Assembly: GCA_050302175.1 (NCBI GenBank)
Contig: JBNLAN010000037.1
Coordinates: 1 to 53,375 of the forward strand
Direction of reading: 5' to 3'
DNA: 53,375 bases
From: JBNLAN01 sp050302175
Lineage (GTDB): Bacteria > Pseudomonadota > Zetaproteobacteria > Mariprofundales > Mariprofundaceae
In this document: one piece after another, positions 24,537 to 32,880 of the stretch
Layout: the number at the start of each line of letters is the position of its first letter
Position numbering within the stretch: position 1 is the first letter of the stretch
The notes under the pieces: generated by a model
The model's database searches: none
Told to the model about the DNA's origin: nothing
Seen by the model: the letters and a program-made list of their open reading frames with translations, nothing else
Made by a program: the position numbers and the translations under genes

Positions 24537-26765
24537 CTAGAGTTTCTTTAGAATGCCCTCAAGCGCCTTTTTGACAGGTGCCTGTGGCAAGGAGGGTGAA
24601 CTCTCTCCTGCATCCCCGGCAGGCTTCTTCTTGAGCACTCCTTCTATACCGCCCAGATTCTCCAGCAAACTCTTCGCATCCATTTCCAGTTTTACCTTCG
24701 GGCTACTGAACGGACCAGAGATATGTAGCGGCACGATCAGTCCCTTGCGTAGCGGCTGATTATCCCCCTGCCCGATCAGGGTACCCACCACCTTAGGCTT
24801 CACATGGTAATCCATTTGTTGCCTCACCAAATCAACCACGCCCCTGCCGGTCAGGCGAAAAAGCGGTGAGGCCATCAACAGATCATTGTTGGTTGCAACA
24901 CCGTTTTTCATCACGAAAGAGCCGGACATTTGTGAAAAGTCAGTCTCTTTTGGCCCTTGACGGGCACCGAGATTGCGTAAATTACGGAGCGTCCCGGCAA
25001 TATCGATACCGCGCAGCTTGCCGTCTCGCAACGAGAAGCTCCCTTTACCAGAGAGACTCTCGACCGATTTTTTCGAAGAGAGCCCGGTCGCCGACATATC
25101 CGTCTCCAGTTGTGCTACACCTTCAAGCATATCGATTCCGGCCAGCGCCTTGAGCACCGGCCCAACCTGCACACCCGTCACATTCACTGATTCCGTCCAT
25201 TTTGCCGGATAATAGTTGGCCAGCAGGGAGGCCTTTTCGGTCACCTGCCCCCCGGCCAGTCCGAACCGGAAGGGTGATATATTGAACCGGCCGTTTTTAC
25301 CATTCACAACTGCTTGCAAGTGCTTGAGTTCCAAACCACGCAGGTGCAACTTGTCGACCTGAACTTCGGAAGCAAGCTTCCAGCTTTTCAGGAAACGCAA
25401 GTCAGGCTCAGGTTGCTCCGCAACCACTCCCAACTCCTGTTGCACAACAGGCAGCTCTTCTGCCTTCTGCTCTTCTGCTTGCGGCAACCACGGATCGGCA
25501 TGCAGATCATTGGCGGCCACCCGCACACGAATATCGGGGCCCGCAAACTGAATCAATCCGGATGTCTGTACCAGCTCCCCATTCAGCATTAATTGCAGAT
25601 CTCTGATATCGACCTGTTTCATATTGCCAACCACATGACCGGCCAGTCTGACCGAGGTCCATGGCTGCGGATGTGCGGCATACATCGGGCCAAGTTCCGG
25701 CACAAGCGAGGTCAGCTCCTGGCGTGTGATATCCCGGCTTTTCATGTTGGCCTCGTATGAGAGTGCCGTGCTCAGCCCCTGAATTTTACCATTTACCTGC
25801 AGCATCTCGGTGTTATTCCATTTCAACGACATATTATTCACGTTGACCCGGTCTGCCGTTGGCATATCCGTCTTCCACTCCAGCTCGAGCATCTGCTTTC
25901 CGCCCAACAGTACCGATCCAGCCGCAGCACGCACACCGTCCGGGCGCTGTTCGGCCTGCATATCCATGGCCAGCTTGGCATTTTCGCCGATAAACTCCGG
26001 CATGGGTCCGGTGTAGGGAGCAAAGGTCGAAAGCTTCAATGACGACAGCTGCATATGCAGCTGTGCAGGCAACCTCTGCGGATCAATATTGGCGATATCG
26101 TTCAAAGGGCCAACCTGCCCGCTTAGCTCAACAGGGGCACCGGCAATTTGCGCCGAAAAAGCGAGTTGTACGGGTCGGTCAAGTTGCACATCCCTAACTT
26201 CCAGAGAGATATTCGACACCTCAATCGTCGCCTTTGCCATATCATCTTTCCAGACCAGGCGACCCTCTGAGAGCACGAGCTCTTCGGCAGTGAGCATCAC
26301 CGGCGAAACATCCCGGCCCGCTTCATCCGTACCCACAACCGTACCGGCACCCTCTGCCTGCGAAGCATCTCCTCCCTTGGTAAGGTCGGAAAAATTCATC
26401 TCCCCCTTTGCATTACGCTCAATCAGAAACTCAGGGGCATCCAGCACAAAACGCTTGATCTCAATTTTTTCACTGAAAATCGATGCCAGTGCGACCTGCA
26501 CATCCATACTGCGAAGCTTGAGCAGCGGTTCGGAACTGAACCCTTGCCGATTCGACAGCTCTACCGCTTCAAGACGCACGCCAAGCCATGGAAAAAACGA
26601 AGCCCGAATATTGCCAACCTGCAACTTATGTCCGGTCTGTTTTTCCACTGCCGCAATAATCTGAGGCTTATAATCATTCGCATCGAAGAAGAAGGGCAAT
26701 ATCAATAGTACTGCCAGCAATACTGCCAAAATGCCAAGACTGTATTTGATGCTTCTAGTCACCAT
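24537..26765 (-). CDS. AsmA-family protein
   Basis: The protein has 742 residues. One N-terminal membrane helix (about 8-26) leads into the AsmA start motif FDANDYKPQIIAAVEKQTGHKL and then GNIRASFFPWLGVRLEAVEL. The C-terminal AsmA_2-like region (about 530-700) has the repeat GVATNNDLLMASPLFRLTGRG. AsmA-like proteins are long beta-taco bridges anchored in the inner membrane and linked to phospholipid transport and outer-membrane homeostasis. That complements the Mla locus in this window. GGGAG sits 9 bases before the ATG. It is 44 bases after the HAD gene. Confidence 0.93.
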   Translation of the reverse strand: MVTRSIKYSLGILAVLLAVLLILPFFFDANDYKPQIIAAVEKQTGHKLQVGNIRASFFPWLGVRLEAVELSNRQGFSSEPLLKLRSMDVQVALASIFSEKIEIKRFVLDAPEFLIERNAKGEMNFSDLTKGGDASQAEGAGTVVGTDEAGRDVSPVMLTAEELVLSEGRLVWKDDMAKATIEVSNISLEVRDVQLDRPVQLAFSAQIAGAPVELSGQVGPLNDIANIDPQRLPAQLHMQLSSLKLSTFAPYTGPMPEFIGENAKLAMDMQAEQRPDGVRAAAGSVLLGGKQMLELEWKTDMPTADRVNVNNMSLKWNNTEMLQVNGKIQGLSTALSYEANMKSRDITRQELTSLVPELGPMYAAHPQPWTSVRLAGHVVGNMKQVDIRDLQLMLNGELVQTSGLIQFAGPDIRVRVAANDLHADPWLPQAEEQKAEELPVVQQELGVVAEQPEPDLRFLKSWKLASEVQVDKLHLRGLELKHLQAVVNGKNGRFNISPFRFGLAGGQVTEKASLLANYYPAKWTESVNVTGVQVGPVLKALAGIDMLEGVAQLETDMSATGLSSKKSVESLSGKGSFSLRDGKLRGIDIAGTLRNLRNLGARQGPKETDFSQMSGSFVMKNGVATNNDLLMASPLFRLTGRGVVDLVRQQMDYHVKPKVVGTLIGQGDNQPLRKGLIVPLHISGPFSSPKVKLEMDAKSLLENLGGIEGVLKKKPAGDAGESSPSLPQAPVKKALEGILKKL

Positions 26766-26810
26766 ATCGCGCTACTCCCGTGCCAACTATCCATCGCCAT
26801 ATCTGCCACG

Positions 26811-27488
26811 TCATAGCGTGGCCGAGCCTTCTGCTTTTCGCAAGGGTGGGAAATATGCCAGCAACTGGGTAAAAGTATCCACCACATGCTCTGCACCCGC
26901 AGCCCGCAACGACTGCGCCGATTCCGCGCCAAACGAAACGCCGATTCCGCGCACCTGGCTTGCCGAGGCCATCTGCATATCGAAACAGGCATCACCCACA
27001 ACCACTGTATTTTCCGCTCCCACACCCATCTCCTGCATACTCTCAAGCACCATGGCCGGATGCGGCTTGGACGGGCAGCAATCGGCAGTGCGCAGCACCA
27101 GAAACATCGAATCCAGATCATGTTTCTCCAGCACCCGAAGCAGCCCCCGCTTCGACTTGCCGGTCACCACCCCGAGCCAGTACCCCCTGTCGACAAGCGC
27201 TTTCAGTGTCTGCGATACGCCGGGATAGAGCTGCTGCGCAGATTCGGAGGCGACATAGGTCTCGCGATATGCGCCGACCACCAGCTCGCGGGCAGCCGCA
27301 TCGACTCCCGGCAACAGCCTGTCGAGCGCAGCCGCCATGGAGAGCCCGATAATACTGCGAACCTCGGTTTCACTGGGGCCCATATGACCCGCCATCACAA
27401 TCGCCTGCTGCATAGAGCGCACAATATCGGCATGCGAATCGACCAGAGTACCATCGCAATCAAACAGAATTAATCCAGGCTCACTCAT
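26811..27488 (-). CDS. HAD-family phosphatase, phosphoglycolate-phosphatase-like
   Basis: The protein has 225 residues. All four HAD motifs are present: DCDGTLVDS (nucleophile and acid/base Asp), VVTGKSKRG (motif II Thr), SKPHPAMVLES (motif III Lys) and VVVGDACFDMQMA (motif IV). The cap between motif I and II is alpha-helical, as in Gph. Phosphoglycolate phosphatase is the best guess, but HAD substrate range is hard to call. The ATG at 27488 is used because the sequence before it overlaps the upstream gene and has no family match. Confidence 0.88.
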   Translation of the reverse strand: MSEPGLILFDCDGTLVDSHADIVRSMQQAIVMAGHMGPSETEVRSIIGLSMAAALDRLLPGVDAAARELVVGAYRETYVASESAQQLYPGVSQTLKALVDRGYWLGVVTGKSKRGLLRVLEKHDLDSMFLVLRTADCCPSKPHPAMVLESMQEMGVGAENTVVVGDACFDMQMASASQVRGIGVSFGAESAQSLRAAGAEHVVDTFTQLLAYFPPLRKAEGSATL

Positions 27489-27505
27489 GGGTGTTGCAAG
27501 ATACT

Positions 27506-27535
27506 TTTTGCGCCCGTATTTATTTTGCGCCCGTA
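27506..27535. repeat. Short tandem duplication at the 3' end of the DUF4340 gene
   Basis: TTTTGCGCCCGTA occurs at 27506-27518 and again at 27523-27535, a 17-bp period. The duplication covers the last codons of the DUF4340 protein, and its stop codon lies between the two copies. It resembles the 15-bp duplication at the end of folP. Confidence 0.8.
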
Positions 27536-28071
27536 CCGGATTCTGCAGGCGCCTTCCACGAATCCGGAGAGCGCCGAACCTGCCAGACCAGCGTGCGATC
27601 CACGGCGACCACTTCCGGCTTCCCGCGCAAACGTACATAGGTGGAAAGAATATCTCTTCCCTGTTTGCCAACCATCATGTCTAGGACAGACTGCCCTGCA
27701 TCATTAAAAAGCTGCACCCGATATCCCGCATCATCCACCTGGAGCATGGTATGGCGCTCGGATTTTTCCGTTACCAACCGGACAATTCGCATCCCGGCCA
27801 AATCATCCAGCAGATGACGCACCGCCTCTTCGTCAGCACCGGCCTCGCCCAGAAACCACTTACCCTCTTTCTGCTGCAATTCCACCACAGGCTGCGTTCC
27901 ATGAACGATTTGCAAGTGTCGGACGCTACCGGCATCGATCATCGGCCATGTTGGCAGACTCTGGGGAGCCGAAACCGGTTGCGATGAGTGGGCGATCGCC
28001 CCGATCACAGCAGCAATAACGGCGAAAGCAACGGCGAAACGTGTGGCTGAACCCGCCCTGTAAGGCTTCAC
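27520..28071 (-). CDS. DUF4340-type membrane-anchored protein of a Gld-like ABC exporter locus
   Basis: The protein has 183 residues. An N-terminal membrane anchor (about 11-28) is followed by a single beta-rich domain. Its features, such as VRHLQIVHGTQPVVELQQKEGKWFL and later RVQLFNDAG, match DUF4340. These proteins commonly follow GldG-like genes. It overlaps the GldG-like gene by 4 bases (ATGA), so it is translationally coupled. Function is unknown; a periplasmic accessory role to the exporter is inferred. Confidence 0.82.
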   Translation of the reverse strand: MKPYRAGSATRFAVAFAVIAAVIGAIAHSSQPVSAPQSLPTWPMIDAGSVRHLQIVHGTQPVVELQQKEGKWFLGEAGADEEAVRHLLDDLAGMRIVRLVTEKSERHTMLQVDDAGYRVQLFNDAGQSVLDMMVGKQGRDILSTYVRLRGKPEVVAVDRTLVWQVRRSPDSWKAPAESGTGAK

Positions 28072-29582
28072 ACAGCCTCACTACGGCGTCTGAGTAAACG
28101 CCAGCGCCAGACACCCGCTATCACCACAAACAGCGGCAATCCGAACATCCATAACCCCTTCCAGAACAGGCGGGGGCCGCTGGCAAGATTCATGATCGGA
28201 CGATCCGTCACACCACGCGAACGCAACCCGATCAGTGCCTCGTCGCCGGCAAGCCAGTCCATCATATTGAGCATAAACAGTGCACCATTTTCGATGAACT
28301 CATTGTCCAGCAGCGCCACACTGCCCGCCACCACCAGCCGCCCCTTATCGCCCGACAGCGCCAGCACCAGATCCGACTGTCGCCGCGAAAGACCCGAAAA
28401 ACGCTCTTTAATCGAAAGAAGCGGATTTACATCGAATGGGGGGCCATCCTGAACCGCTGCATCAAATGAGGAGGTCAGCAGCACTTCACGACGATCGCCA
28501 GCTTCGGCATCGCCCGCCCATGCAAGCGGTGCCACAAACGGAAGCGATACACCCTCCAGCCCGCGCGTCATCATGTGGGCATTATCGGGAGACTGCGCCC
28601 GTGGCAGAAACGGATAGTCAACCACACTGCGAAAGCGAAAAGCGCCATTCGACTGATTGACCACCACGCGGGAGCCGTGCGGATCCATCACCAGCCCCGG
28701 CTCAACAGCCACCCCTAAGTCCCTGAGCCAGTCGTTGGCATACGGATCGACCGGCACCACCTCAAAACCGCGTGCGAGATCGGGGCGTGCATTTCCGGCC
28801 AGTACCAGCATACCGTGGCCGGCAGCACGCCAACCGGCCAGTTTCTTGCGCATGGCATCAGAGGGTGGCGCGCTGAACCCGGCCACCACCAGTGTACGCA
28901 CATCTTCCGGAATCCCCGTTTTGGAGAGCGGATCAACATCCACCACATCGTAGGTTTCGGACAAGAGCTGCGTAAAAGCCTGCAGTCCGGCCACCGATTT
29001 GGCGCCAAAACCGCTGACAACGCCAACCTTGACGAGCCCTTTGCCTGTGAGTTTGCGTATCTTTCCGGTCAGCATGTATTCGAACCCGGCCTCGCTCTGC
29101 ACCACCGGAATCGTCTCTTTCGTATCGAGATATTCGATGACAACGGCCAGATATCCCTGCTTCACCTGAGCCTGATCATCCTCCACCACCTGTACCTGCA
29201 CTTTCGGAATCTGCATCGCCGTCAGCGAGGCGGCGATATTCGGATTGGAAGCAGGATCGACCATTTCAAATCCAACCTTGCCGCCACCGGCGTCGTGATA
29301 AGCGTTGAGAATATCTTCCAGAAAACGCTGCATGCGCCCATATGGCTGCGGCAACCCTTCCGTCACATAGGCCCGAATCAGCACAGGCTCATCGAGCCCT
29401 TGCAGCACTGTGCGCGTGGAATCCGAAAGCGTGAAAATTTTATCCTCGGTCAGATCAAGTCGCCAGTGCGACAGATAGCTCAGGGTAAATGCCGCCATTG
29501 CCGCCACCAGTACCAGTAGCAGCGATAGCCGCGCCTGACGGCGAATCTGCATACGGCGATCAGCTCCGTTCTCCACGTTCAC
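28068..29582 (-). CDS. GldG-like ABC transporter auxiliary protein
   Basis: The protein has 504 residues from the GTG at 29582. An N-terminal helix (about 20-38) is followed by the SHWRLDLTEDKIFTLSDST motif that starts GldG-family proteins. A long periplasmic domain comes next (ABC_transp_aux fold, about 45-300), and a C-terminal helix (about 475-495) precedes RRRS. In Bacteroidetes GldG works with GldA and GldF in gliding. In proteobacteria the set is an uncharacterised exporter. GTG 29582 gives a GTGA overlap with the permease stop and a GGAGG at proper distance. An in-frame GTG at 29588 is too close to it. Confidence 0.9.
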   Translation of the reverse strand: MNVENGADRRMQIRRQARLSLLLVLVAAMAAFTLSYLSHWRLDLTEDKIFTLSDSTRTVLQGLDEPVLIRAYVTEGLPQPYGRMQRFLEDILNAYHDAGGGKVGFEMVDPASNPNIAASLTAMQIPKVQVQVVEDDQAQVKQGYLAVVIEYLDTKETIPVVQSEAGFEYMLTGKIRKLTGKGLVKVGVVSGFGAKSVAGLQAFTQLLSETYDVVDVDPLSKTGIPEDVRTLVVAGFSAPPSDAMRKKLAGWRAAGHGMLVLAGNARPDLARGFEVVPVDPYANDWLRDLGVAVEPGLVMDPHGSRVVVNQSNGAFRFRSVVDYPFLPRAQSPDNAHMMTRGLEGVSLPFVAPLAWAGDAEAGDRREVLLTSSFDAAVQDGPPFDVNPLLSIKERFSGLSRRQSDLVLALSGDKGRLVVAGSVALLDNEFIENGALFMLNMMDWLAGDEALIGLRSRGVTDRPIMNLASGPRLFWKGLWMFGLPLFVVIAGVWRWRLLRRRSEAV

Positions 29583-30289
29583 CGCCACTGCCTCCGCTCA
29601 ATCTGGAAAATAGTCAGGGCAGCAAATATCACCACCACGCCGAGCATGAATACCACATCTTCGATACCCATAACCCCGCGCAACATCTCCTGATAATGAA
29701 TCACCGGACTCAGCACGCCGAGCCAGTGCTGAACAGCACCGGAGAATTTCGGCGCCGCCTGCGCCAGCAGGAAGAAGCCGAGCAACATGGCAAATCCGAT
29801 CACATAGGCCACAACAGCATTTTTGGTGAGTGAAGAGGCAAACAGACAGATCGAGCCAAACGCCGCTGCCAGCAACAATGCGGCAATATATGAGGCAAAG
29901 ATCTGGCCGCCATCAAGATTACCCAACAGCGAAAGCGTTGCAGGATAGAACAGTGTAAGCAGAATCAGGGCGGCAAGCTGAGCAACCAGTGCCAGCAGCT
30001 TGCCTGCCACAATATCAAAACTGCGAACCGGCAACGTCGCCAATAGCTCGAAGGTACCGCTGCGCGACTCCTCGGCCAGCATGCGCATGCCAATCGCCGG
30101 GATAAAAAACATAAACAGCAGCGGCAAGGATGCGAACCAGCCCCGCATATCCGCCTGCCCTATCAGAAACAGGTTGTTGCCGAAAAAGAATCCCGAAGCG
30201 AGCAGGAAGGCGGTTGCCACCACATAGCCAAGCGGCGTATCAACCGCCACGCGCCACTCTTTCCATAAAATCGCCAGCATTAACTTCAT
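29579..30289 (-). CDS. ABC-2 type permease, GldF-like
   Basis: The protein has 236 residues with six membrane helices. The start LAILWKEWRVAVDTPLGYVV and the loop IPAIGMRMLAEESRSGTFELLATLPV are hallmarks of the GldF/NosY-type ABC-2 permeases. It should form the membrane channel of the exporter with the ATPase encoded just upstream; the two genes overlap by 4 bases. The exported substrate is unknown. Confidence 0.92.
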   Translation of the reverse strand: MKLMLAILWKEWRVAVDTPLGYVVATAFLLASGFFFGNNLFLIGQADMRGWFASLPLLFMFFIPAIGMRMLAEESRSGTFELLATLPVRSFDIVAGKLLALVAQLAALILLTLFYPATLSLLGNLDGGQIFASYIAALLLAAAFGSICLFASSLTKNAVVAYVIGFAMLLGFFLLAQAAPKFSGAVQHWLGVLSPVIHYQEMLRGVMGIEDVVFMLGVVVIFAALTIFQIERRQWR

Positions 30290-31221
30290 GCGCCGCCTCC
30301 GGTAAGCTTGCGGAAAACATCTTCCAGCGTGGTCTTCTCCTGCCGCATCTCCAGAATCACATTCCCCGACTCCACGGCGGCAAAAAAGAGATGCTCAGCC
30401 AGCTCGGCCTTTGGATCGGCATGATGCAGCGTCATGCTGCCATCAGCTCCGGTATCGCATGTAACATCGGAGAGACGTGAGAAGAGCTTCTCGACAAAAG
30501 GCGCGGCCTCACCTTTCAGCTTCAGATGCACGACACTGCCGCCCTGCGCAAGCTCGGCCAGTTCGGCAGGCGACCCCAGCGCCTGCAAACGGCCGGCATC
30601 AATAATCATCATGCGATCGCACACCGCCTCCACTTCCGGCAGCACATGCGAAGAGAGCAGCACGGTCTTCTCCTTCGCAAGATCACGGATCAGGTGCCGA
30701 ATCTCCACCACCTGGTTGGGATCAAGCCCGGTGGTCGGCTCGTCCAGAATCAGACATTCAGGTTCATGCAGCATACTGGCGGCAAGCCCTACCCGCTGAC
30801 GGTACCCCTTGGAGAGCTCATCAATGCGCCGGTTCAGCACATTGCCAAGCCCGCAAAAACCTGCGATTTCAGCAATTCGATCCTTCAAGGTTGCCTCAGG
30901 AATTGCATGCATGCAGCCAATAAAGGAGAGGTGGGTGCGCACATCAAGCTCCTGATAGGAGGGTGCACTCTCGGGCAAATAGCCAACCTTGCGCCGAATC
31001 GCCACATCATCCGCGCCGAGTTGAATGCCTCCGATTGAGGCATCGCCTGATGAGGGCGGTAAAAAACAGGTCAGCATTTTCATGGTAGTTGATTTGCCGG
31101 CGCCATTCGGGCCCAGCAATCCCATCACTTCGCCTTTCCGGACATGGAAGCTTAACTCTTCGACCGCTACACGGTCGCCGTACTTCCGGCAAAGGTTCTC
31201 AGCGAGAATCATGCGCAGCAT
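30286..31221 (-). CDS. ABC exporter ATPase, GldA-like
   Basis: The protein has 311 residues. It shows Walker A GPNGAGKST, signature LSKGYRQRVGLAASML, Walker B CLILDEPTTGLDP and H-loop LSSHVLPEVEAVCDR. This is the pattern of the ABC-2 subfamily ATPases (GldA/CcmA-like). A C-terminal extension of about 90 residues follows the ATPase core, typical of the class. The ATG at 31221 has GGGGAG 8 bases upstream. It is the first gene of the four-gene Gld-type set and diverges from the cytochrome gene at 31323. Confidence 0.92.
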   Translation of the reverse strand: MLRMILAENLCRKYGDRVAVEELSFHVRKGEVMGLLGPNGAGKSTTMKMLTCFLPPSSGDASIGGIQLGADDVAIRRKVGYLPESAPSYQELDVRTHLSFIGCMHAIPEATLKDRIAEIAGFCGLGNVLNRRIDELSKGYRQRVGLAASMLHEPECLILDEPTTGLDPNQVVEIRHLIRDLAKEKTVLLSSHVLPEVEAVCDRMMIIDAGRLQALGSPAELAELAQGGSVVHLKLKGEAAPFVEKLFSRLSDVTCDTGADGSMTLHHADPKAELAEHLFFAAVESGNVILEMRQEKTTLEDVFRKLTGGGA

Positions 31222-31322
31222 TGTAGAAGCTCCCCGAGCCGGGTCAACCGTCCCTGCGCAGCTATTTGACACAACTACCGGTCGGCGTACCATCGCCGTC
31301 TTTCAAACGCCCGGAGAGTCAT

Positions 31323-31910
31323 ATGCGTTTCAATCTCGCCGCCCGCTCACTTCATCTGCTGATGGTAATCACCGTACTGTTCCAGCTGTTCAGTTCACTC
31401 TGGATGCAGGTGCCGGAGCCGGGCAAGTTAAACCACTGGGAACAACATCTGTTCTACTGGCATGCACTATTCTTCGGCTGGCTGGCGCTGATGGTTGGAT
31501 TCATCTACTTTTTCGTGGTCCGCACCGACCCGGAAACATGGGCACAGTTCTTCCCGTGGCTGGTCAAAGAACGCCGCGCAGCATTTTTCAACGCATTAAA
31601 GACGGAGATTCCCGATTTGTTCCGCGGCAAGCTTGCGCCAGCCGAACCCAAAAGCCCGCTAGCAGGTGCCGTACATGGGCTCGGCATGCTGTTGCTGATC
31701 GGGCTTGGGCTGACCGGGCTCTACGTCATGCAAGGAGTGCGTTCCGATGGAACCATGTCGTCCGACGTACTGATTTTTCTCGATCTGCACGCAGCTCTGG
31801 GTGTAATGATCTGGGCGTTTCTTGGCGCGCATATTTTCATGACTGTTTACCATCTACTACTCGGGCACCGCGAATTATTCGATATTTTTAAATTCGGCAG
31901 AACGAAGTAA
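31323..31910 (+). CDS. Cytochrome b561-like membrane protein
   Basis: The protein has 195 residues with four membrane helices (about 9-27, 42-66, 113-136, 150-180). Candidate haem ligands are His11, His47, His118, His156 and His170, placed within or at the ends of the helices as in the cytochrome b561/hydrogenase-type b family. It would carry electrons in the inner membrane; its partner is not in the window. GGAGAG 6 bases before the ATG at 31323 fixes the start. Its stop directly abuts that of the convergent next gene. Confidence 0.82.
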   Translation: MRFNLAARSLHLLMVITVLFQLFSSLWMQVPEPGKLNHWEQHLFYWHALFFGWLALMVGFIYFFVVRTDPETWAQFFPWLVKERRAAFFNALKTEIPDLFRGKLAPAEPKSPLAGAVHGLGMLLLIGLGLTGLYVMQGVRSDGTMSSDVLIFLDLHAALGVMIWAFLGAHIFMTVYHLLLGHRELFDIFKFGRTK

Positions 31911-32753
31911 TCACTTTTCGCGCACAACCCTGAAGCCGACATACGGCAGGCGAAGCCTCGGGAAATAGAGACGCCGATCGGCGGAGCGCATCCCTTTCGG
32001 ATAGAAGTACCACGCCCCTCCGCGCACACTGCGCTGCGCTTGCTGCTCTTCGTAATTGTTCGCCAATGCCCCCTGCAGCGAACGCCTCTCATTGGCCGCT
32101 GGTAAGACCGTGCTGCTATCCTCCAGCTCCGCGCCATCATACTCCTCGGAATAGAGCGAAGCTGTCCACTCCCAGACATTGCCGTGCATATCATATAATC
32201 CCCACGGATTCGGCTTCTTCTGTCCTACCGGGTGCGTCTGACTATCTGTATTGCTGGTGTTCCATGCATATTCGGAAAAATCCGCCGGATCATCGCCCCA
32301 GGAATAAGCCGTGGTGGTTCCGGCGCGCGCTGCATACTCCCACTCCGCTTCGGTTGGCAGCCGATAATGGTGCCCGGTTCTCTTGCTCATCCACTCCGTA
32401 AATGCCAGCGCATCAAACCACGGTACATAAATCACCGGGCGCTGTCCGCGCCCCCACTTCTCATCATCAGGCACAGCATGATGGGTCTCCTTACAAAACT
32501 GGTCATACTGATCGAAGGTCACCTCGTACCGCCCGATCCAGAAACCCTTCTCAATACGAACTTCGTGCTGGCGCTCATCAGAGTAGCGACTGACTTCGCT
32601 CTCAGGGCTCCCCATCACAAAACTCCCCGGAGCGATATAAACAAGCTGCATCCCCGCCTCGGTCATGGTATCGCCGGTTTTCGGCTCAACAGCCTGTGCA
32701 GTGGCGGCAGTGATCAGGATCAACACCAGCAGACCCAAGTAACGATAAAACAT
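31911..32753 (-). CDS. Secreted formylglycine-generating-enzyme-fold (SUMF1) protein, probably non-catalytic
   Basis: The protein has 280 residues. A signal peptide (about 1-20, AQA before Val) is followed by a full FGE-sulfatase domain. It includes YIAPGSFVMGS, IGRYEVTFDQYDQFC, YRLPTEAEWEYAARAG, MHGNVWEWTASLY and the end RSVRGGAWYFYP to YVGFRVV. The two active-site cysteines that follow RGGSW in true FGE are absent here (the segment is YFYPKGMRSADRR). It is therefore more likely a binding or structural member, or a different enzyme of the fold. Start ATG 32753 is supported by GGGGG upstream and the signal peptide. Confidence 0.9.
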   Translation of the reverse strand: MFYRYLGLLVLILITAATAQAVEPKTGDTMTEAGMQLVYIAPGSFVMGSPESEVSRYSDERQHEVRIEKGFWIGRYEVTFDQYDQFCKETHHAVPDDEKWGRGQRPVIYVPWFDALAFTEWMSKRTGHHYRLPTEAEWEYAARAGTTTAYSWGDDPADFSEYAWNTSNTDSQTHPVGQKKPNPWGLYDMHGNVWEWTASLYSEEYDGAELEDSSTVLPAANERRSLQGALANNYEEQQAQRSVRGGAWYFYPKGMRSADRRLYFPRLRLPYVGFRVVREK

Positions 32754-32880
32754 TTGGCACCCCCGCGCCCATAAAATGGACGCATACCCTAAAAGCGCCC
32801 GGCAACATTGGAAAGGGCTCATACCCACTATATTAAGTCGGGTATACCCCAAGAAACGTTTTCTATATGCCGCGATCTTA

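Noticed and set aside
32840..32849. Palindrome GGGTATACCC between pbpC and the FGE-fold gene
   Set aside because: It is only 10 bases, has no second copy in the window that I noticed and no clear promoter near it.
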